Source: Flavimaribacter sediminis
GTDB taxonomy: Bacteria > Pseudomonadota > Alphaproteobacteria > Rhizobiales > Rhizobiaceae
Assembly (NCBI RefSeq): GCF_019492055.1
Contig: NZ_JAICBX010000004.1
Location: forward strand, 1 to 64,000
DNA length: 64,000 nt
Direction: 5' to 3'
Numbering within the stretch: the stretch's first letter is position 1; every line of letters starts with the position of its first letter. Shown here piece by piece: positions 17,440-27,071 of this stretch. Below the pieces are notes generated by a model. The model ran no database searches, was not told where the DNA came from, and worked only from the letters and a program-made list of their open reading frames with translations. Made by a program: the position numbers and the translations under genes.

Positions 17440-18432
17440 TCACGACGCTTTCGGCACTGTCGTCGCCTGGAATTTTGACATGAGATAGGGGCCGGACAGC
17501 ACCGGCGGGTATTTCGCTCCACCGTCCTCGGCGCGGCAGGATTCCAGGCACTCGATCGACGCCGACCAGTTTGGCTGGTGGAAGAACGCAAAGGATTGCC
17601 TGCGATCCATGCCGCCTTCGTCCGGCGGCGGATTGACGACGCGGTGCAGCGTCGAGACCCAGCGGTCGTTTGTCCACCGCGCCATGAGGTCGCCGATATT
17701 GATGACAAAGGCGCCCGGCACGGGCGGCACGGCGATCCAGTCGCCCTCCGGAGACAGAATCTCGAGACCCCGCGATCCTGCCTGTGGCAGCAATATTGTC
17801 AGACTGCCGTAGTCGGTATGGGCGCCGGCGCGAAGCTGGCCGGCTTTGGGAGCGAGGGTCTGTTCCGGGTAATTGAGCGCGCGCAGGGCGCTTATCGGTT
17901 CATCGATAAAGGATTCAAAGTAGTCGTCCGGCAAATTCAACGCTACGGCGAAAACCTTCATGATGCGAGAGGCCAAATCCTCCATCGACCGGTAATAGGT
18001 CTTCCAGGCGTCCACGAAGCCGTCAGGGTCGCCGGGCCAAATGGTGTCGGCGTAGCAGAAAGACAGGGCGTCGGGATCGGAAACATCAGCAGGCGTCGCA
18101 AGCGGTCCGCCATTGAAGCTTTCTTTCAGGTCCGGCGGCGTATCTTCTCCGCGCGATTTGGCGAGCGCCTCCTTTTCCGGTCCCAGATAGCCATAGGGGT
18201 AGCCGTCATACGGCGCGCGCGCCTGTTGCTTCACATCAGCGGGAAGGTCGAAGAATTCGTGGGCCTTGCCCCACGCCGCGTCGATGATTTCCTGCGGGAC
18301 GCCATGATTGCCGATGGCCAGAAATCCTGTCTCGCGGCAAATCCGGTCCACATCCTCGCCAAGCGTCTTTATCGTCTGCGGATCCGCTGTCTCGAAGGCT
18401 GCAAGATCGAACACGGGAAAGGGTTTGGACAT
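17440..18432 (-). CDS. Isopenicillin N synthase-like 2-oxoglutarate/Fe(II) oxygenase
   Basis: 330 residues: N-terminal DIOX_N region (PVFDLAAFETADPQ, ETGFLAIGNHGVP) and C-terminal 2OG-Fe(II) fold. The iron triad is visible as His-x-Asp in AGAHTDYGSLTIL and the distal His in STLHRVVNPP; the 2OG-binding Arg-x-Ser is in RRQSFAFFH. Substrate unknown. It is divergent from the MarR gene across a 150-nt spacer with a palindrome, so it may belong to the same regulon. An ATG with AGGAG upstream was chosen. Confidence 0.85.
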   Translation of the reverse strand: MSKPFPVFDLAAFETADPQTIKTLGEDVDRICRETGFLAIGNHGVPQEIIDAAWGKAHEFFDLPADVKQQARAPYDGYPYGYLGPEKEALAKSRGEDTPPDLKESFNGGPLATPADVSDPDALSFCYADTIWPGDPDGFVDAWKTYYRSMEDLASRIMKVFAVALNLPDDYFESFIDEPISALRALNYPEQTLAPKAGQLRAGAHTDYGSLTILLPQAGSRGLEILSPEGDWIAVPPVPGAFVINIGDLMARWTNDRWVSTLHRVVNPPPDEGGMDRRQSFAFFHQPNWSASIECLESCRAEDGGAKYPPVLSGPYLMSKFQATTVPKAS

Positions 18433-18540
18433 CGAGCGCTCCTGTCTGGAAAATTCGCTGAAAAGCGTGACCATACGGTCCAGTGCCTGTCAATAGACGG
18501 GCCGACCGTCGGACGGGTCGGGCAAGATTTACATAACCGG

Positions 18541-18561
18541 ATTGTTACCATATAGAACAAT
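18541..18561. promoter_or_regulatory. Possible MarR operator (inverted repeat)
   Basis: ATTGTT-N9-AACAAT lies between the divergent oxygenase and marR genes, 25 nt before the marR start. Size and position suit MarR autoregulation. A related palindrome CATTGT-AG-ACAATG occurs ahead of the feruloyl-CoA synthase gene at 19976-19989. Confidence 0.45.
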
Positions 18562-18585
18562 TGGCAACGATGCGCGGGGGTAGTC

Positions 18586-19083
18586 GTGAAACAAACGGAC
18601 GCAAAAGCGGGCGACGAAAAGTCCGATGGCGAAATCGGCCAGGCCGATCTCCTTGGTCTGATCGGTTACAACATGAAGCGCGCCTACATGTTGTTCTATC
18701 AGGATCTGAAGCAGAACCTCGCCGAATTCGATTTGCGCCAGCGGACATTTTCCGTTCTGTCTCTGGTCATCGAGAACCCGAATATCAGCCAGATCGAGGT
18801 GGCGCGCACGCTTGGCATCGAACGCTCGGGAACGGTCGTCATTGTGGATGAGCTGGAGGAGCGCGGTCTCGTGGTGCGGGAGAGGGCGCCTGGCGACCGC
18901 CGCGCCTATGCGTTGGCGGTGACGGATGCGGGAAAGGCGCTCTACCGGAAGGCCATCAAGAGGATCGCCGATCATGAAGACCGGATCCTGTCGGACCTGA
19001 GCCAGAGCGACAGGAAGGATTTGATGGCGCTGCTGCGCCGGATTCACATGGTGGATAAGGGAGGAAAACAGAGTGAAGATTGA
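18586..19083 (+). CDS. MarR-family transcriptional regulator
   Basis: 165-residue MarR protein with a winged helix (LRQRTFSVLSLVIENP, ISQIEVARTLGIERSGTVV, wing VVRERAPGDRRAYAL). Starts at GTG after a G-rich ribosome site. MarR proteins beside hydroxycinnamoyl-CoA ligases (CouR of Rhodopseudomonas, FerR/FerC types) repress catabolic genes and are released by the acyl-CoA product; by context this one could sense feruloyl- or coumaroyl-CoA. The stop lies inside the SDR gene (11-nt overlap). Confidence 0.88.
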   Translation: MKQTDAKAGDEKSDGEIGQADLLGLIGYNMKRAYMLFYQDLKQNLAEFDLRQRTFSVLSLVIENPNISQIEVARTLGIERSGTVVIVDELEERGLVVRERAPGDRRAYALAVTDAGKALYRKAIKRIADHEDRILSDLSQSDRKDLMALLRRIHMVDKGGKQSED

Positions 19084-19840
19084 TTCAGGCACCACAGCGA
19101 TCGTCTCGGGCGGTGCTTCGGGGCTGGGCGAGGCGGTTGCGCGCAATCTCGCAGGCAGCGGAGCCAAGGTCTGCCTTTTCGACCTCAACGAGGAGAAAGG
19201 GAAGGCGCTGAGCGCGGAAATTGACGGTCAATATATCAAGGTCGACGTCAGCGACGTTGAAAGCGTCGAAGACGGGTTCAAGGCGGCGCGGGCCGCCCAG
19301 GGACAGGAAAACATATTCGTCAATTGCGCCGGGATCGGCGGTGCTATGAAGACTGTCTCCAAGGGGCAACCCCATGATTTCTCGCTGTACGAGAAGGTCA
19401 TACGCGTAAACCTGATGGGCACGTTTCTTTGCGCCTCGCGGGCGGCCGCCGGCATGGCCGAAGCCGAGCCGTTGAACGAGGATGGAGAACGTGGCGTCAT
19501 CATCAACACTGCTTCCGTCGCCGCCTATGACGGACAGATTGGGCAGGTCGCCTATTCCTCGTCCAAGGGCGGCATTGTCGGCATGACGCTGCCGATGGCG
19601 CGCGATCTTGCGGCCTCTGGCGTCCGGGTAATGACCATTGCGCCCGGCATCTTCCTGACCCCGCTTCTGGCCGGCCTGTCGGACGAGGTTCAGGCGTCGC
19701 TCGGCGCGCAGGTTCCGTTTCCTTCGCGCCTGGGCTTGCCGGGAGAATATGCGATGCTTACGCGATCGATCATCGAGAATCCGATGCTGAACGGCGAGGT
19801 TATCCGGCTGGACGGCGCCATTCGCATGGCGCCGCGCTGA
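19073..19840 (+). CDS. SDR-family 3-hydroxyacyl-CoA dehydrogenase-like oxidoreductase
   Basis: 255-residue classical short-chain dehydrogenase. NAD-binding GGASGLGE (residues 13-20), NCAG loop and catalytic Ser/Tyr/Lys (NTASVAAYDG, then AYSSSKGG) are present. The SGGASGLGEA...NTASVAAYDGQIGQ pattern is that of type II 3-hydroxyacyl-CoA dehydrogenases (HSD10-like). In this cluster it could oxidise the 3-hydroxyacyl-CoA made by a hydratase from feruloyl- or coumaroyl-CoA. GTG start overlapping marR. Confidence 0.87.
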   Translation: MKIDSGTTAIVSGGASGLGEAVARNLAGSGAKVCLFDLNEEKGKALSAEIDGQYIKVDVSDVESVEDGFKAARAAQGQENIFVNCAGIGGAMKTVSKGQPHDFSLYEKVIRVNLMGTFLCASRAAAGMAEAEPLNEDGERGVIINTASVAAYDGQIGQVAYSSSKGGIVGMTLPMARDLAASGVRVMTIAPGIFLTPLLAGLSDEVQASLGAQVPFPSRLGLPGEYAMLTRSIIENPMLNGEVIRLDGAIRMAPR

Positions 19841-19975
19841 GACGGTCCGGGACAGCGTCTTTCGTGCGTTTTTCAGCACTCGTAAATGGCGCCAAAACTG
19901 AAGCTTTCAAGCTGTCGAGGTCGAACGCCCGGTTTCCGCCTGTGCCGGATTATTAGTTCTATCACCTAACTGTTT

Positions 19976-19989
19976 CATTGTAGACAATG
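19976..19989. promoter_or_regulatory. Palindrome upstream of feruloyl-CoA synthase
   Basis: CATTGT-AG-ACAATG, 34 nt before the preferred fcs start. It shares ATTGT/ACAAT half-sites with the palindrome ahead of marR, but the half-site spacing differs, so common binding is only a possibility. Confidence 0.35.
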
Positions 19990-20022
19990 CGGGACTTCCC
20001 GTGGCAATATCGGGGAGGAGTT

Positions 20023-21894
20023 GTGGTCACAGACCATTGTGGGAGGATAAAGTTGCAACCGGATACGCCGCGTCCGTCTTTCGCGCCGTGGAAGCCCGAA
20101 TTCAGGATCGAGGAACGAAGCGACGGCTCCATACTGATGGAGCAGACGGAGCCGCTCGACGCATATCCCGAGAAGATGACGGATTGTCTGCTGCGATGGG
20201 CTGCAGAGCAACCGGAAAGGACATACCTTGCGCGGCGCGTGAAAGGCGGCGACTGGCGGGAAATCAATTACCGCGATGCGCTGGCAGCTGTCCGGTCGAT
20301 CGGCAGCTATCTGCTGTCGATTGGCCTTGACCCATCACGGCCGGTTCTCATTCTTTCTGAAAACAGCATAGAACACGCGCTGATGGCGCTGGGCGCGCAA
20401 TATGTCGGCATTCCCTCGGCGGCTGTATCGCCGGCCTATTCCCTGATCTCCAGTGACCACGGCAAGCTATCCGATCTTGTCGCCAATCTTCAGCCCGGGC
20501 TTGTGTTTGCCGACGACGGCGAGAAATTCGCAGCCGCCATCAAGGCGATCCTCAAACCCGGAATGCATCTTGTTGTCTGCGAAAAGGAACCGTCTGGCGG
20601 CGGTGGCGTGCATTTTGACGACGTTCTGGCGACGGAGGCGACGCAGGAGGCGGAAGACGCCTGTCGCGCCGTAAATGCGGACACCGTCGCCAAATATCTT
20701 TTCACCTCCGGCTCCACCGGCAGCCCCAAGGGCGTCATCAACACGCAACGGATGATGACCTCGAACCAGGCAATGGTCGCCGATTGCTATACGTTTCTGC
20801 GGGAAGGGCCGCCGGTTGTCGTCGACTGGGCGCCTTGGAACCATACCGCCAGCGGCAACAAGGTTTTCAACATGATCCTGTATCATGGCGGCACCTTCTA
20901 CATCGACGACGGCAAGCCCACGCCGGTCGGCATTCAGGAGACGATCCGGAACCTGAAAGAGATCTCGCCGTCATGGTACTTCAATGTTCCGGTCGGCTAC
21001 GACATGCTCGCCAAGGCTTTCGAAGCGGACGCCGAGCTTTGCGCCAGTTTCTTTCGCAATCTGAGCATGATGATGTATGCAGGCGCCGGCATGGCCCAGC
21101 ACACCTGGGACAAGCTGAAGCAACTTGCGAGAAAGACCACCGGCCACGACGTGTTGCTGGCCGCCGGACTGGGCGCAACCGAGACCGCGCCTTTCGCGCT
21201 CATGTGCATGGAGCCACAGGAATCCGCCGGCAATATTGGCGTTCCTTCCCGCGGACTTGTGCTGAAGCTCGTGCCCAACGAAGACAAGCTGGAAGCGCGC
21301 CTCAAAGGGCCGTCCATCACGCCGGGTTATCTCAATGACGCGGAACAGACGAAGAAGGCCTTCGACGAGGAAGGCTTCTATCGTCTTGGCGACGCGTTGC
21401 GTCCAGCCGACCCCGAAGATTTCACCAAGGGCTTCTTCTTCGACGGACGGATTGCGGAAAACTTCAAGCTGTCGACCGGAACCTGGGTGGCTGTCGGCGC
21501 GCTCCGGGCGGGTTTTATCGATCACTTCTCCGGTCTGGTGAAGGACGTGGTCATCGTCGGCGAAAACCGCCATTACCTTGCGGCTCTCGCAATTCCTCAT
21601 GAGCAACATGTGCGGGAACTGGCCTCAGACCACTTCGAGGGCAAAAGCCTTGCGGAAGTTCTCGACAGCGACATTGCGCGCGCAGCGTTTCAGGAGAAGC
21701 TGACCGACTTTGCGAAATCCGCGACAGGCTCCTCAACGCGTATCATGAGCATGATCGCGATGGCCGAGCCGCCTGATCTCGACAAGGGCGAAGTGACGGA
21801 CAAGGGATCGATCAACCAGCGCGCGGTTCTCCGCAACCGCCCGGAGCTTGTCGACGCGCTTTATAATGGACGGCCGGACGTGATCGAAGCCTGA
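20023..21894 (+). CDS. fcs: Feruloyl-CoA synthase (hydroxycinnamate:CoA ligase)
   Basis: 623-residue ANL-superfamily enzyme. AMP-binding motif YLFTSGSTGSPKG, the second motif LGATETAPFA and the GYLNDAEQTKKAFDEEGFYRLGD region are visible. The DWAPWNHTASGN segment and the overall layout match the feruloyl-CoA synthase subfamily, which activates ferulate or p-coumarate with ATP and CoA. The GTG at 20023 was preferred for its GGGAGGA site; ATG at 19987 is in frame. MarR, SDR and crotonase neighbours support phenylpropanoid catabolism. Confidence 0.87.
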   Translation: MVTDHCGRIKLQPDTPRPSFAPWKPEFRIEERSDGSILMEQTEPLDAYPEKMTDCLLRWAAEQPERTYLARRVKGGDWREINYRDALAAVRSIGSYLLSIGLDPSRPVLILSENSIEHALMALGAQYVGIPSAAVSPAYSLISSDHGKLSDLVANLQPGLVFADDGEKFAAAIKAILKPGMHLVVCEKEPSGGGGVHFDDVLATEATQEAEDACRAVNADTVAKYLFTSGSTGSPKGVINTQRMMTSNQAMVADCYTFLREGPPVVVDWAPWNHTASGNKVFNMILYHGGTFYIDDGKPTPVGIQETIRNLKEISPSWYFNVPVGYDMLAKAFEADAELCASFFRNLSMMMYAGAGMAQHTWDKLKQLARKTTGHDVLLAAGLGATETAPFALMCMEPQESAGNIGVPSRGLVLKLVPNEDKLEARLKGPSITPGYLNDAEQTKKAFDEEGFYRLGDALRPADPEDFTKGFFFDGRIAENFKLSTGTWVAVGALRAGFIDHFSGLVKDVVIVGENRHYLAALAIPHEQHVRELASDHFEGKSLAEVLDSDIARAAFQEKLTDFAKSATGSSTRIMSMIAMAEPPDLDKGEVTDKGSINQRAVLRNRPELVDALYNGRPDVIEA

Positions 21895-21910
21895 GCGTGC
21901 TCGCCGGCTG

Positions 21911-23233
21911 TCAATACATGAGCCAGACGAGACCCAGTGTGATAGCCGGAAAGGCCGCGAGGATGGCCACCCGAACGATATCGGTAATGACGAAGGGAAG
22001 AACGCCCCGGAAGGTCTGACCGATCGGGATCTCCGGCGCCATGCCGTTGATGACGAACAGGTTCATGCCCACCGGGGGCGTGATCAGCCCGACCTCGACG
22101 ACGATCAGCACAAGAATGCCGAACCAGAGGCCGAAATCGTCCGGCGAAAGGCCGAAATCGAGCGCGACCATGATCGGGAAGAAGATCGGCACGGTCAGCA
22201 GAACCATGGACAGGCTGTCCATGACGCAGCCGAAGACGAGATAGAGCACAAGCACAAGAAACAGCACCAGCCAGGGGCTTAAGCTCTGCTCGGCGACGAA
22301 GGCGGCCATCTCCTGAGGCAGTTGCGTGAGCGCCAGGAAACTGTTGAAGAAGCCCGCGCCCAATATGATCAGGAAGATCATGGCCGTTGTGTTGGCCGTC
22401 GACAGAATTGCTTCCTTGAGCTTGCCGAAGGTCATGCCTCCGGACAAGACGGCGACGACGCCGGTGCCTGCGGCGCCAACCGCGGCGGCTTCGGTAGGGG
22501 TGAATATGCCGGCGTAGATGCCGCCGACCACCAGAACGAAGATCAGCATGACCGGCCAGACCGGGAGCAGCGACTTCAAACGGTCGCCGTAGGACAGTCT
22601 TTCCCGGAGCTGTCCGGAATCCTTGCTTAAATGCGCGTAGATCGAAATCGCGATCATGTAGCTGATCGCCGCCAGAATGCCCGGTATGAAGGCAGCGGCG
22701 AATAGTTTCGCGATATTCTGTTCCGTCAGAATGGCGTAGATGACCAGAATGACAGAGGGCGGGATGAGGATGCCAAGCGTGCCGCCTGCCGCCAGCGCTC
22801 CGGTCGCCAGAGGTCCGGAATAGCCATATTTGCGCAGTTCCGGCAAGGCGACCTGTCCCATGGTGGCGGCTGTTGCAAGCGATGACCCGCAGATAGCGCC
22901 AAAACCGGCGCAGGCTCCGACAGCGGCCATGGCGACGCCGCCCCGTTTGTGGCCCAGCCAGTTTTCAGCGGCCTTGAAGAGCGCAGCCGACATCCCGCCG
23001 AGGGTCGCGAACTGCCCCATAAGCAAAAACAGCGGAATGATGGAAAACGAATAGCTGGAGAATGTGCCGTAGGTGGTGTGCTTGAGCTGCGAAAACACCA
23101 TGCCTGTGGAGCCTGTCACCAGATAGTTGCCCCCGAAACCGACGACGAGCATCGCGATGGCGATCGGGATACGCAAAAATATCAGTGCTAGCAGTACGGG
23201 GAACGACCAGAGCCCGATTTCGAAATTCGTCAT
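21911..23233 (-). CDS. dctM: TRAP transporter large permease DctM
   Basis: 440-residue 12-helix TRAP large subunit. Typical segments are FLLMGQFATLGGMSAALFKA, GSSLATAATMGQVALPELRK and GTLGILIPPSVILVIYAI. It carries out sodium-driven uptake of organic acids together with DctQ and a periplasmic binding protein. It overlaps dctQ by 4 nt. No binding-protein gene is adjacent. Convergent with fcs, 16 nt apart. Confidence 0.93.
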   Translation of the reverse strand: MTNFEIGLWSFPVLLALIFLRIPIAIAMLVVGFGGNYLVTGSTGMVFSQLKHTTYGTFSSYSFSIIPLFLLMGQFATLGGMSAALFKAAENWLGHKRGGVAMAAVGACAGFGAICGSSLATAATMGQVALPELRKYGYSGPLATGALAAGGTLGILIPPSVILVIYAILTEQNIAKLFAAAFIPGILAAISYMIAISIYAHLSKDSGQLRERLSYGDRLKSLLPVWPVMLIFVLVVGGIYAGIFTPTEAAAVGAAGTGVVAVLSGGMTFGKLKEAILSTANTTAMIFLIILGAGFFNSFLALTQLPQEMAAFVAEQSLSPWLVLFLVLVLYLVFGCVMDSLSMVLLTVPIFFPIMVALDFGLSPDDFGLWFGILVLIVVEVGLITPPVGMNLFVINGMAPEIPIGQTFRGVLPFVITDIVRVAILAAFPAITLGLVWLMY

Positions 23234-23736
23234 GGCAGGCGCTCCGCGGGGTCGTACAGCGTTCTGAGCAGGCAATAGGCGGAGACGATAACGAAGACCA
23301 CGGCCCCCAAAAGTCCGGCGGCGTAGGCGATCCATACCGGAAACTGCAGGATGAAAGTGGTTTCAAGATAGCTCTTCTTGTCGAGCATCCCGAGCCAAAG
23401 TCGCCAGGCGATCAGGAACGCGACGATCAGCATCAGCAGATTGGCGACGAAGTCGATGAACCGGTTGAATGCATCGCCGAAGACCGGCTTGAACAGATCG
23501 ACGCGGGCGTGGCCGCTCTTGAACTGACACCAGGGCAGGAAACAGAACACCGCAAAGCCGACGCCGATCTCAACCAGTTCGAAATCACCGGGAACCGGTC
23601 CGAGGCCAAGGCCGATCATGGCGCGACCGGCGATGCTGACACACGCCATCAAGACGACGGCGATCAGCACCAGACCGCCCGCGAGCGCCGTGTATCTGGC
23701 GAGAAAGTCGACGACAGTGTTCAAGGTGCGGTGCAT
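23230..23736 (-). CDS. dctQ: TRAP transporter small permease DctQ
   Basis: 168-residue four-helix TRAP small subunit with the conserved ELVEIGVGFAVFCFLPWCQ region followed by HARVDLF. Upstream of dctM with an ATGA overlap. Substrate unknown; the phenylpropanoid genes beside it suggest an aromatic acid. Confidence 0.9.
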   Translation of the reverse strand: MHRTLNTVVDFLARYTALAGGLVLIAVVLMACVSIAGRAMIGLGLGPVPGDFELVEIGVGFAVFCFLPWCQFKSGHARVDLFKPVFGDAFNRFIDFVANLLMLIVAFLIAWRLWLGMLDKKSYLETTFILQFPVWIAYAAGLLGAVVFVIVSAYCLLRTLYDPAERLP

Positions 23737-23863
23737 GCTTTCGTCGTGATCCTGTTCATCAACTTCAGGGAAGAGGATTGTGGCGGACTATGACCAGAGG
23801 TTAAGGACCGTAGCAAGCGCTGATTGCGGCGAATCCGGGGAAACACGCAACTGACGCCGTCGG

Positions 23864-24661
23864 CTACCGGAATACCGGCGCGCGTTTTTCCAGAAACGCT
23901 TTCAGACCTTCCTCCGCGTCCGATCCTGTCTGGGACAGCGCGGCGCTCAAACTTTCAACGAACAGGCCGTCAGTCCTGCTCATGTCGCTAATGCGGCTGA
24001 TGGCGTTGATCATGAAATAGTTGGACAGCGATGCGTTTTTCGCGATCTTGCCGGCGAGTTTCACGGCTTTTTCCAGCGCCTTGCCTTCTTCGGCGAGGTA
24101 GTGGCTGAGGCCGAGCGAGAGCCCTTCTTCTGCATTATACTTGCGGCCGGTGAGCATCATTTCGGTCATCCGGTCGGCGCCAAGTATCCGGCCGACGCGC
24201 ACGGTTGCGCCGCCGCCCACAAAGATGCCGCGCCGACCTTCCGGCAACTGGTAGATCGTCGATGGTTCGGCGATGCGCACATGGGTGGACGTGGCGAGCT
24301 CCAGACCACCGCCAATTACGGCGCCGAACATGGCCGAAACGACCGGGAGACCTCCTGACTGGATGACATCCATGACCCGATGCCAGTTTCGCGAGTGGTG
24401 GAGCGTGTCTTCTGCATTGCGCTGCACGTGCTCCGAAAGATCGAGGCCCGAGCAGTAATGGCCATGGCTGCCGGTAAGAACGACGGCGCGCACGCCTTCG
24501 GGAGGGTTGGAGAAGAAATCGTCCAGCCTTTCAAGCAAACCGTCATTCATGGCGTTTCGCCGCTCCGGACGACACATTGTCAGTATGGCGATCGGGCCGT
24601 CCTGTTCTATGGACAGGATATTTTGAGCTTTGCTTGCTTTCTGCATTTTTCGGTATTCCAT
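23864..24661 (-). CDS. Enoyl-CoA hydratase/isomerase (crotonase) family protein
   Basis: About 265 residues with the crotonase core: AILTMCRPERRNAMND, oxyanion-hole HYCSGLDLSEH and FGAVIGGGLELATSTHV, then YQLPEGRRGIFVGGGAT with the catalytic-region Glu. Together with feruloyl-CoA synthase and the SDR it could hydrate an aryl-propenoyl-CoA in a CoA-dependent beta-oxidative route, or act as a hydratase-lyase giving vanillin; the sequence alone does not decide. Start uncertain (ATG at 24661 or 24646). Confidence 0.82.
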   Translation of the reverse strand: MEYRKMQKASKAQNILSIEQDGPIAILTMCRPERRNAMNDGLLERLDDFFSNPPEGVRAVVLTGSHGHYCSGLDLSEHVQRNAEDTLHHSRNWHRVMDVIQSGGLPVVSAMFGAVIGGGLELATSTHVRIAEPSTIYQLPEGRRGIFVGGGATVRVGRILGADRMTEMMLTGRKYNAEEGLSLGLSHYLAEEGKALEKAVKLAGKIAKNASLSNYFMINAISRISDMSRTDGLFVESLSAALSQTGSDAEEGLKAFLEKRAPVFR

Positions 24662-24786
24662 CCCACGCTGCTTTTCGGAGAAAAGCAATCAAGCCGCTGA
24701 CTGTTTGGAAACGGCCAATTTGTTACTCCCAATAACAGTTCTCCCCTACAACAATATGGACGCCAAGGTCCAGCCCGCGCGCTTCG

Positions 24787-26985
24787 CTATTTTTCGGTGA
24801 AATCGAAGACGCCGTCCCAGCCTGGCGGTGGTGACGCCACAAAGCCGGAAAGACGGTTGGCGAATGTTTCATACATTGGTCTTATGCGATCCGGCGCCAT
24901 CCCGGTCAGGCGGGAAATGATTTCCTGAGCTTCTTCGAAACGTCCCCCGCGGTAGGCTGCGAGGAAAGCATCATGCGTCTCGTAAAATGCGGCCTCGTTG
25001 TTCAGCGCGCTCTTTTCGATCAACGTATGGAGGACAAGCGGGCTGTCGCGACCGACCACGCGCACCCGATCAACCTCAAGCGCCCGATAGCCTTCCGGAA
25101 TGGTCGTTCCTCCTTCGAGCAGCGATTGTTCGAACAGGAGCGTCAGGCCGTAATATTTGGTTATGCCTTCGATCCGCGACGCCACATTGGCGGCGTCACC
25201 AATGACCGAATAGCTGAAGCGCTGTGTCGAACCCAGATTGCCGACGAGACATTCGCCTGTGTGCAAGCCAACGCCCATCCGGATGCCGTAACCCTTTTCC
25301 GCATTGAGGGCGTCAAGGCGGTTCGCCATATGCACGGTTGCTCCCAGCGCCGCTGTGCGATGGTTTTCGACGGTCAACGGCGCGTTCCAGAAAGCCAGGA
25401 TCGCATCGCCCATATATTTGTCGATCGTCGCTTGGGATTTCAGCAGTTCGTCGGTCATCGGCGTCAGGAAATTGTTCAGAAGCTGGGTCAGTTCCTGCGG
25501 GCTCAGCTCCTCGGAGATCGTCGTGAAGCCGCGGATATCACAGAACAGCAGAGTCAGTTCCCGGGTTTCTCCGCCAAGATTGAGCGCGCTCGGATTTTCC
25601 GTCAGCCGCTCGACAAGCGATGGCGCAAGATAGCGGCCAAAGGCGTTGCGGATAAACCGTTTTTCCTGCTCGCTGCCGAGATATTGCAGCAACGTGATCG
25701 AGAAATAGCTTACCAGGATCGCGAATAGCAGCGGAATAGGATCGAGAAGAAGGTGTCGCTCGGCGAACATGTACCAGGACAGGCCAATGGCGCCAGCGAG
25801 CATGAGCATCGCCAGAATGGCGCTGATGGTAAAACGCCCGGGCCTGACGGCGACGACCATAAAAATAATCGCTATCAGCGCCAGGGCATATTCCAAGCCG
25901 GCCATGTAATCCGGCCGGTGCAGGAATGTTCCGGACATGATTTGATCGATGATCTCGGCGTGTACGTTGACGCCGGGATAAACCTGGGACAGAGGTGTTA
26001 CCACCAGATCCCGCAAGCTAATAGCGCTGGTGCCGATGAGTACGATATGACCGGCGATACGCTCTTGAAGTTGCTGCGAACCAAGGGACCCATCGAGAAG
26101 GCTTTTGACCGGCAGAGTGTTGTCGCCTGCGCGGCCGCTATAGTAGATCCAGAGACTGCCGTCTGCATTCGTTTCTGCAGTAAAACCGCCCACTCGCACG
26201 CTGACGACCGCAGGCAGCCCGGTATCGGCTTCGCCGCTGGCGCCGGTGCTCATGACAATAAAATTGGAAGCTTGTTGTGCGACCCGTAACGTTTCCAGTG
26301 CCAGACTAGGGTAAGTGTGCTCTTCCGACACAGCGATGATCGGCACCTTGCGAACCACTCCGTCGAATGCATGAATGAAGCTGAAGAAGCCCAGGCCCTG
26401 CGCCGCTTGTTCAATCAGTGGCAACACATCCATGCTGCCATAGTATTTTTGCAGTATAGCCTTGGGATCCGGGCCGCCATAGGCCCATCCGGCTTTCGGT
26501 TCCGGTAACTTTGATACGAACTGCCGGTCAAGGGCGAAGCCGATGACAGCTGGCGCCTGCTGCAGTGCTTCCGCAAAAAGCACGTCATTGTCGAGTTCGG
26601 GCGCGCCGTCCGGAAATGAGATTTCAGCTCCGAGCTCACGCAGGGTTTCCAGGGATCTCGACGGAGAGCTCCGATCGTCTTCGGGAAAGGCGACATCGAA
26701 ACTGATGGCGGCTGCGCCGTTCGATGCGAGGACGTTGACGATTTCGGCGAGCTGCGACCGCGGCCAGGGCCACTGTCCCAACGCTTCCAGGGACGCTTCG
26801 TCAATGTCGACGACGAGGACCGGCGCCTGTGCATATTCACGCGGCTTCAGGCGTTGGTATTCGTCAAATACGAGAGATGACAGACGCTCTGTGCCAAACA
26901 TGGCGAGCAGACCCAGCAGGACAACGGAAAACAAACCCGCATATACGGCGTTCAGCCGGGAAAATCGGAAGTTCGATAGGGTCAA
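24787..26985 (-). CDS. CHASE2-domain adenylate/guanylate cyclase
   Basis: 732 residues: N-terminal membrane helix, extracytoplasmic CHASE2 sensor (about 45-340, with DIDEASLEALGQWPWPRS), three membrane helices (about 355-430), then a class III cyclase domain from about 470. Catalytic motifs are intact: LLFCDIRGFTTISE (metal Asp), YMGDAILAFWNAP, and GLHTGECLVGNLGSTQRF ahead of VIGDAANVASR. It would make cyclic nucleotide in response to an envelope signal. A TTG start at 26985 is used; it is uncertain. Divergent from the TPR/barrel and FecR genes, a recurring pairing for CHASE2 cyclases. Confidence 0.9.
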   Translation of the reverse strand: MTLSNFRFSRLNAVYAGLFSVVLLGLLAMFGTERLSSLVFDEYQRLKPREYAQAPVLVVDIDEASLEALGQWPWPRSQLAEIVNVLASNGAAAISFDVAFPEDDRSSPSRSLETLRELGAEISFPDGAPELDNDVLFAEALQQAPAVIGFALDRQFVSKLPEPKAGWAYGGPDPKAILQKYYGSMDVLPLIEQAAQGLGFFSFIHAFDGVVRKVPIIAVSEEHTYPSLALETLRVAQQASNFIVMSTGASGEADTGLPAVVSVRVGGFTAETNADGSLWIYYSGRAGDNTLPVKSLLDGSLGSQQLQERIAGHIVLIGTSAISLRDLVVTPLSQVYPGVNVHAEIIDQIMSGTFLHRPDYMAGLEYALALIAIIFMVVAVRPGRFTISAILAMLMLAGAIGLSWYMFAERHLLLDPIPLLFAILVSYFSITLLQYLGSEQEKRFIRNAFGRYLAPSLVERLTENPSALNLGGETRELTLLFCDIRGFTTISEELSPQELTQLLNNFLTPMTDELLKSQATIDKYMGDAILAFWNAPLTVENHRTAALGATVHMANRLDALNAEKGYGIRMGVGLHTGECLVGNLGSTQRFSYSVIGDAANVASRIEGITKYYGLTLLFEQSLLEGGTTIPEGYRALEVDRVRVVGRDSPLVLHTLIEKSALNNEAAFYETHDAFLAAYRGGRFEEAQEIISRLTGMAPDRIRPMYETFANRLSGFVASPPPGWDGVFDFTEK

Positions 26986-27071
26986 TGTCGATTCAGGGCC
27001 GTTTGAACTGAGGCAATTCCGTCACAGGTCATCTGAATCTGCATGAATAAGTCCAAGATTCAAGAAATTCC

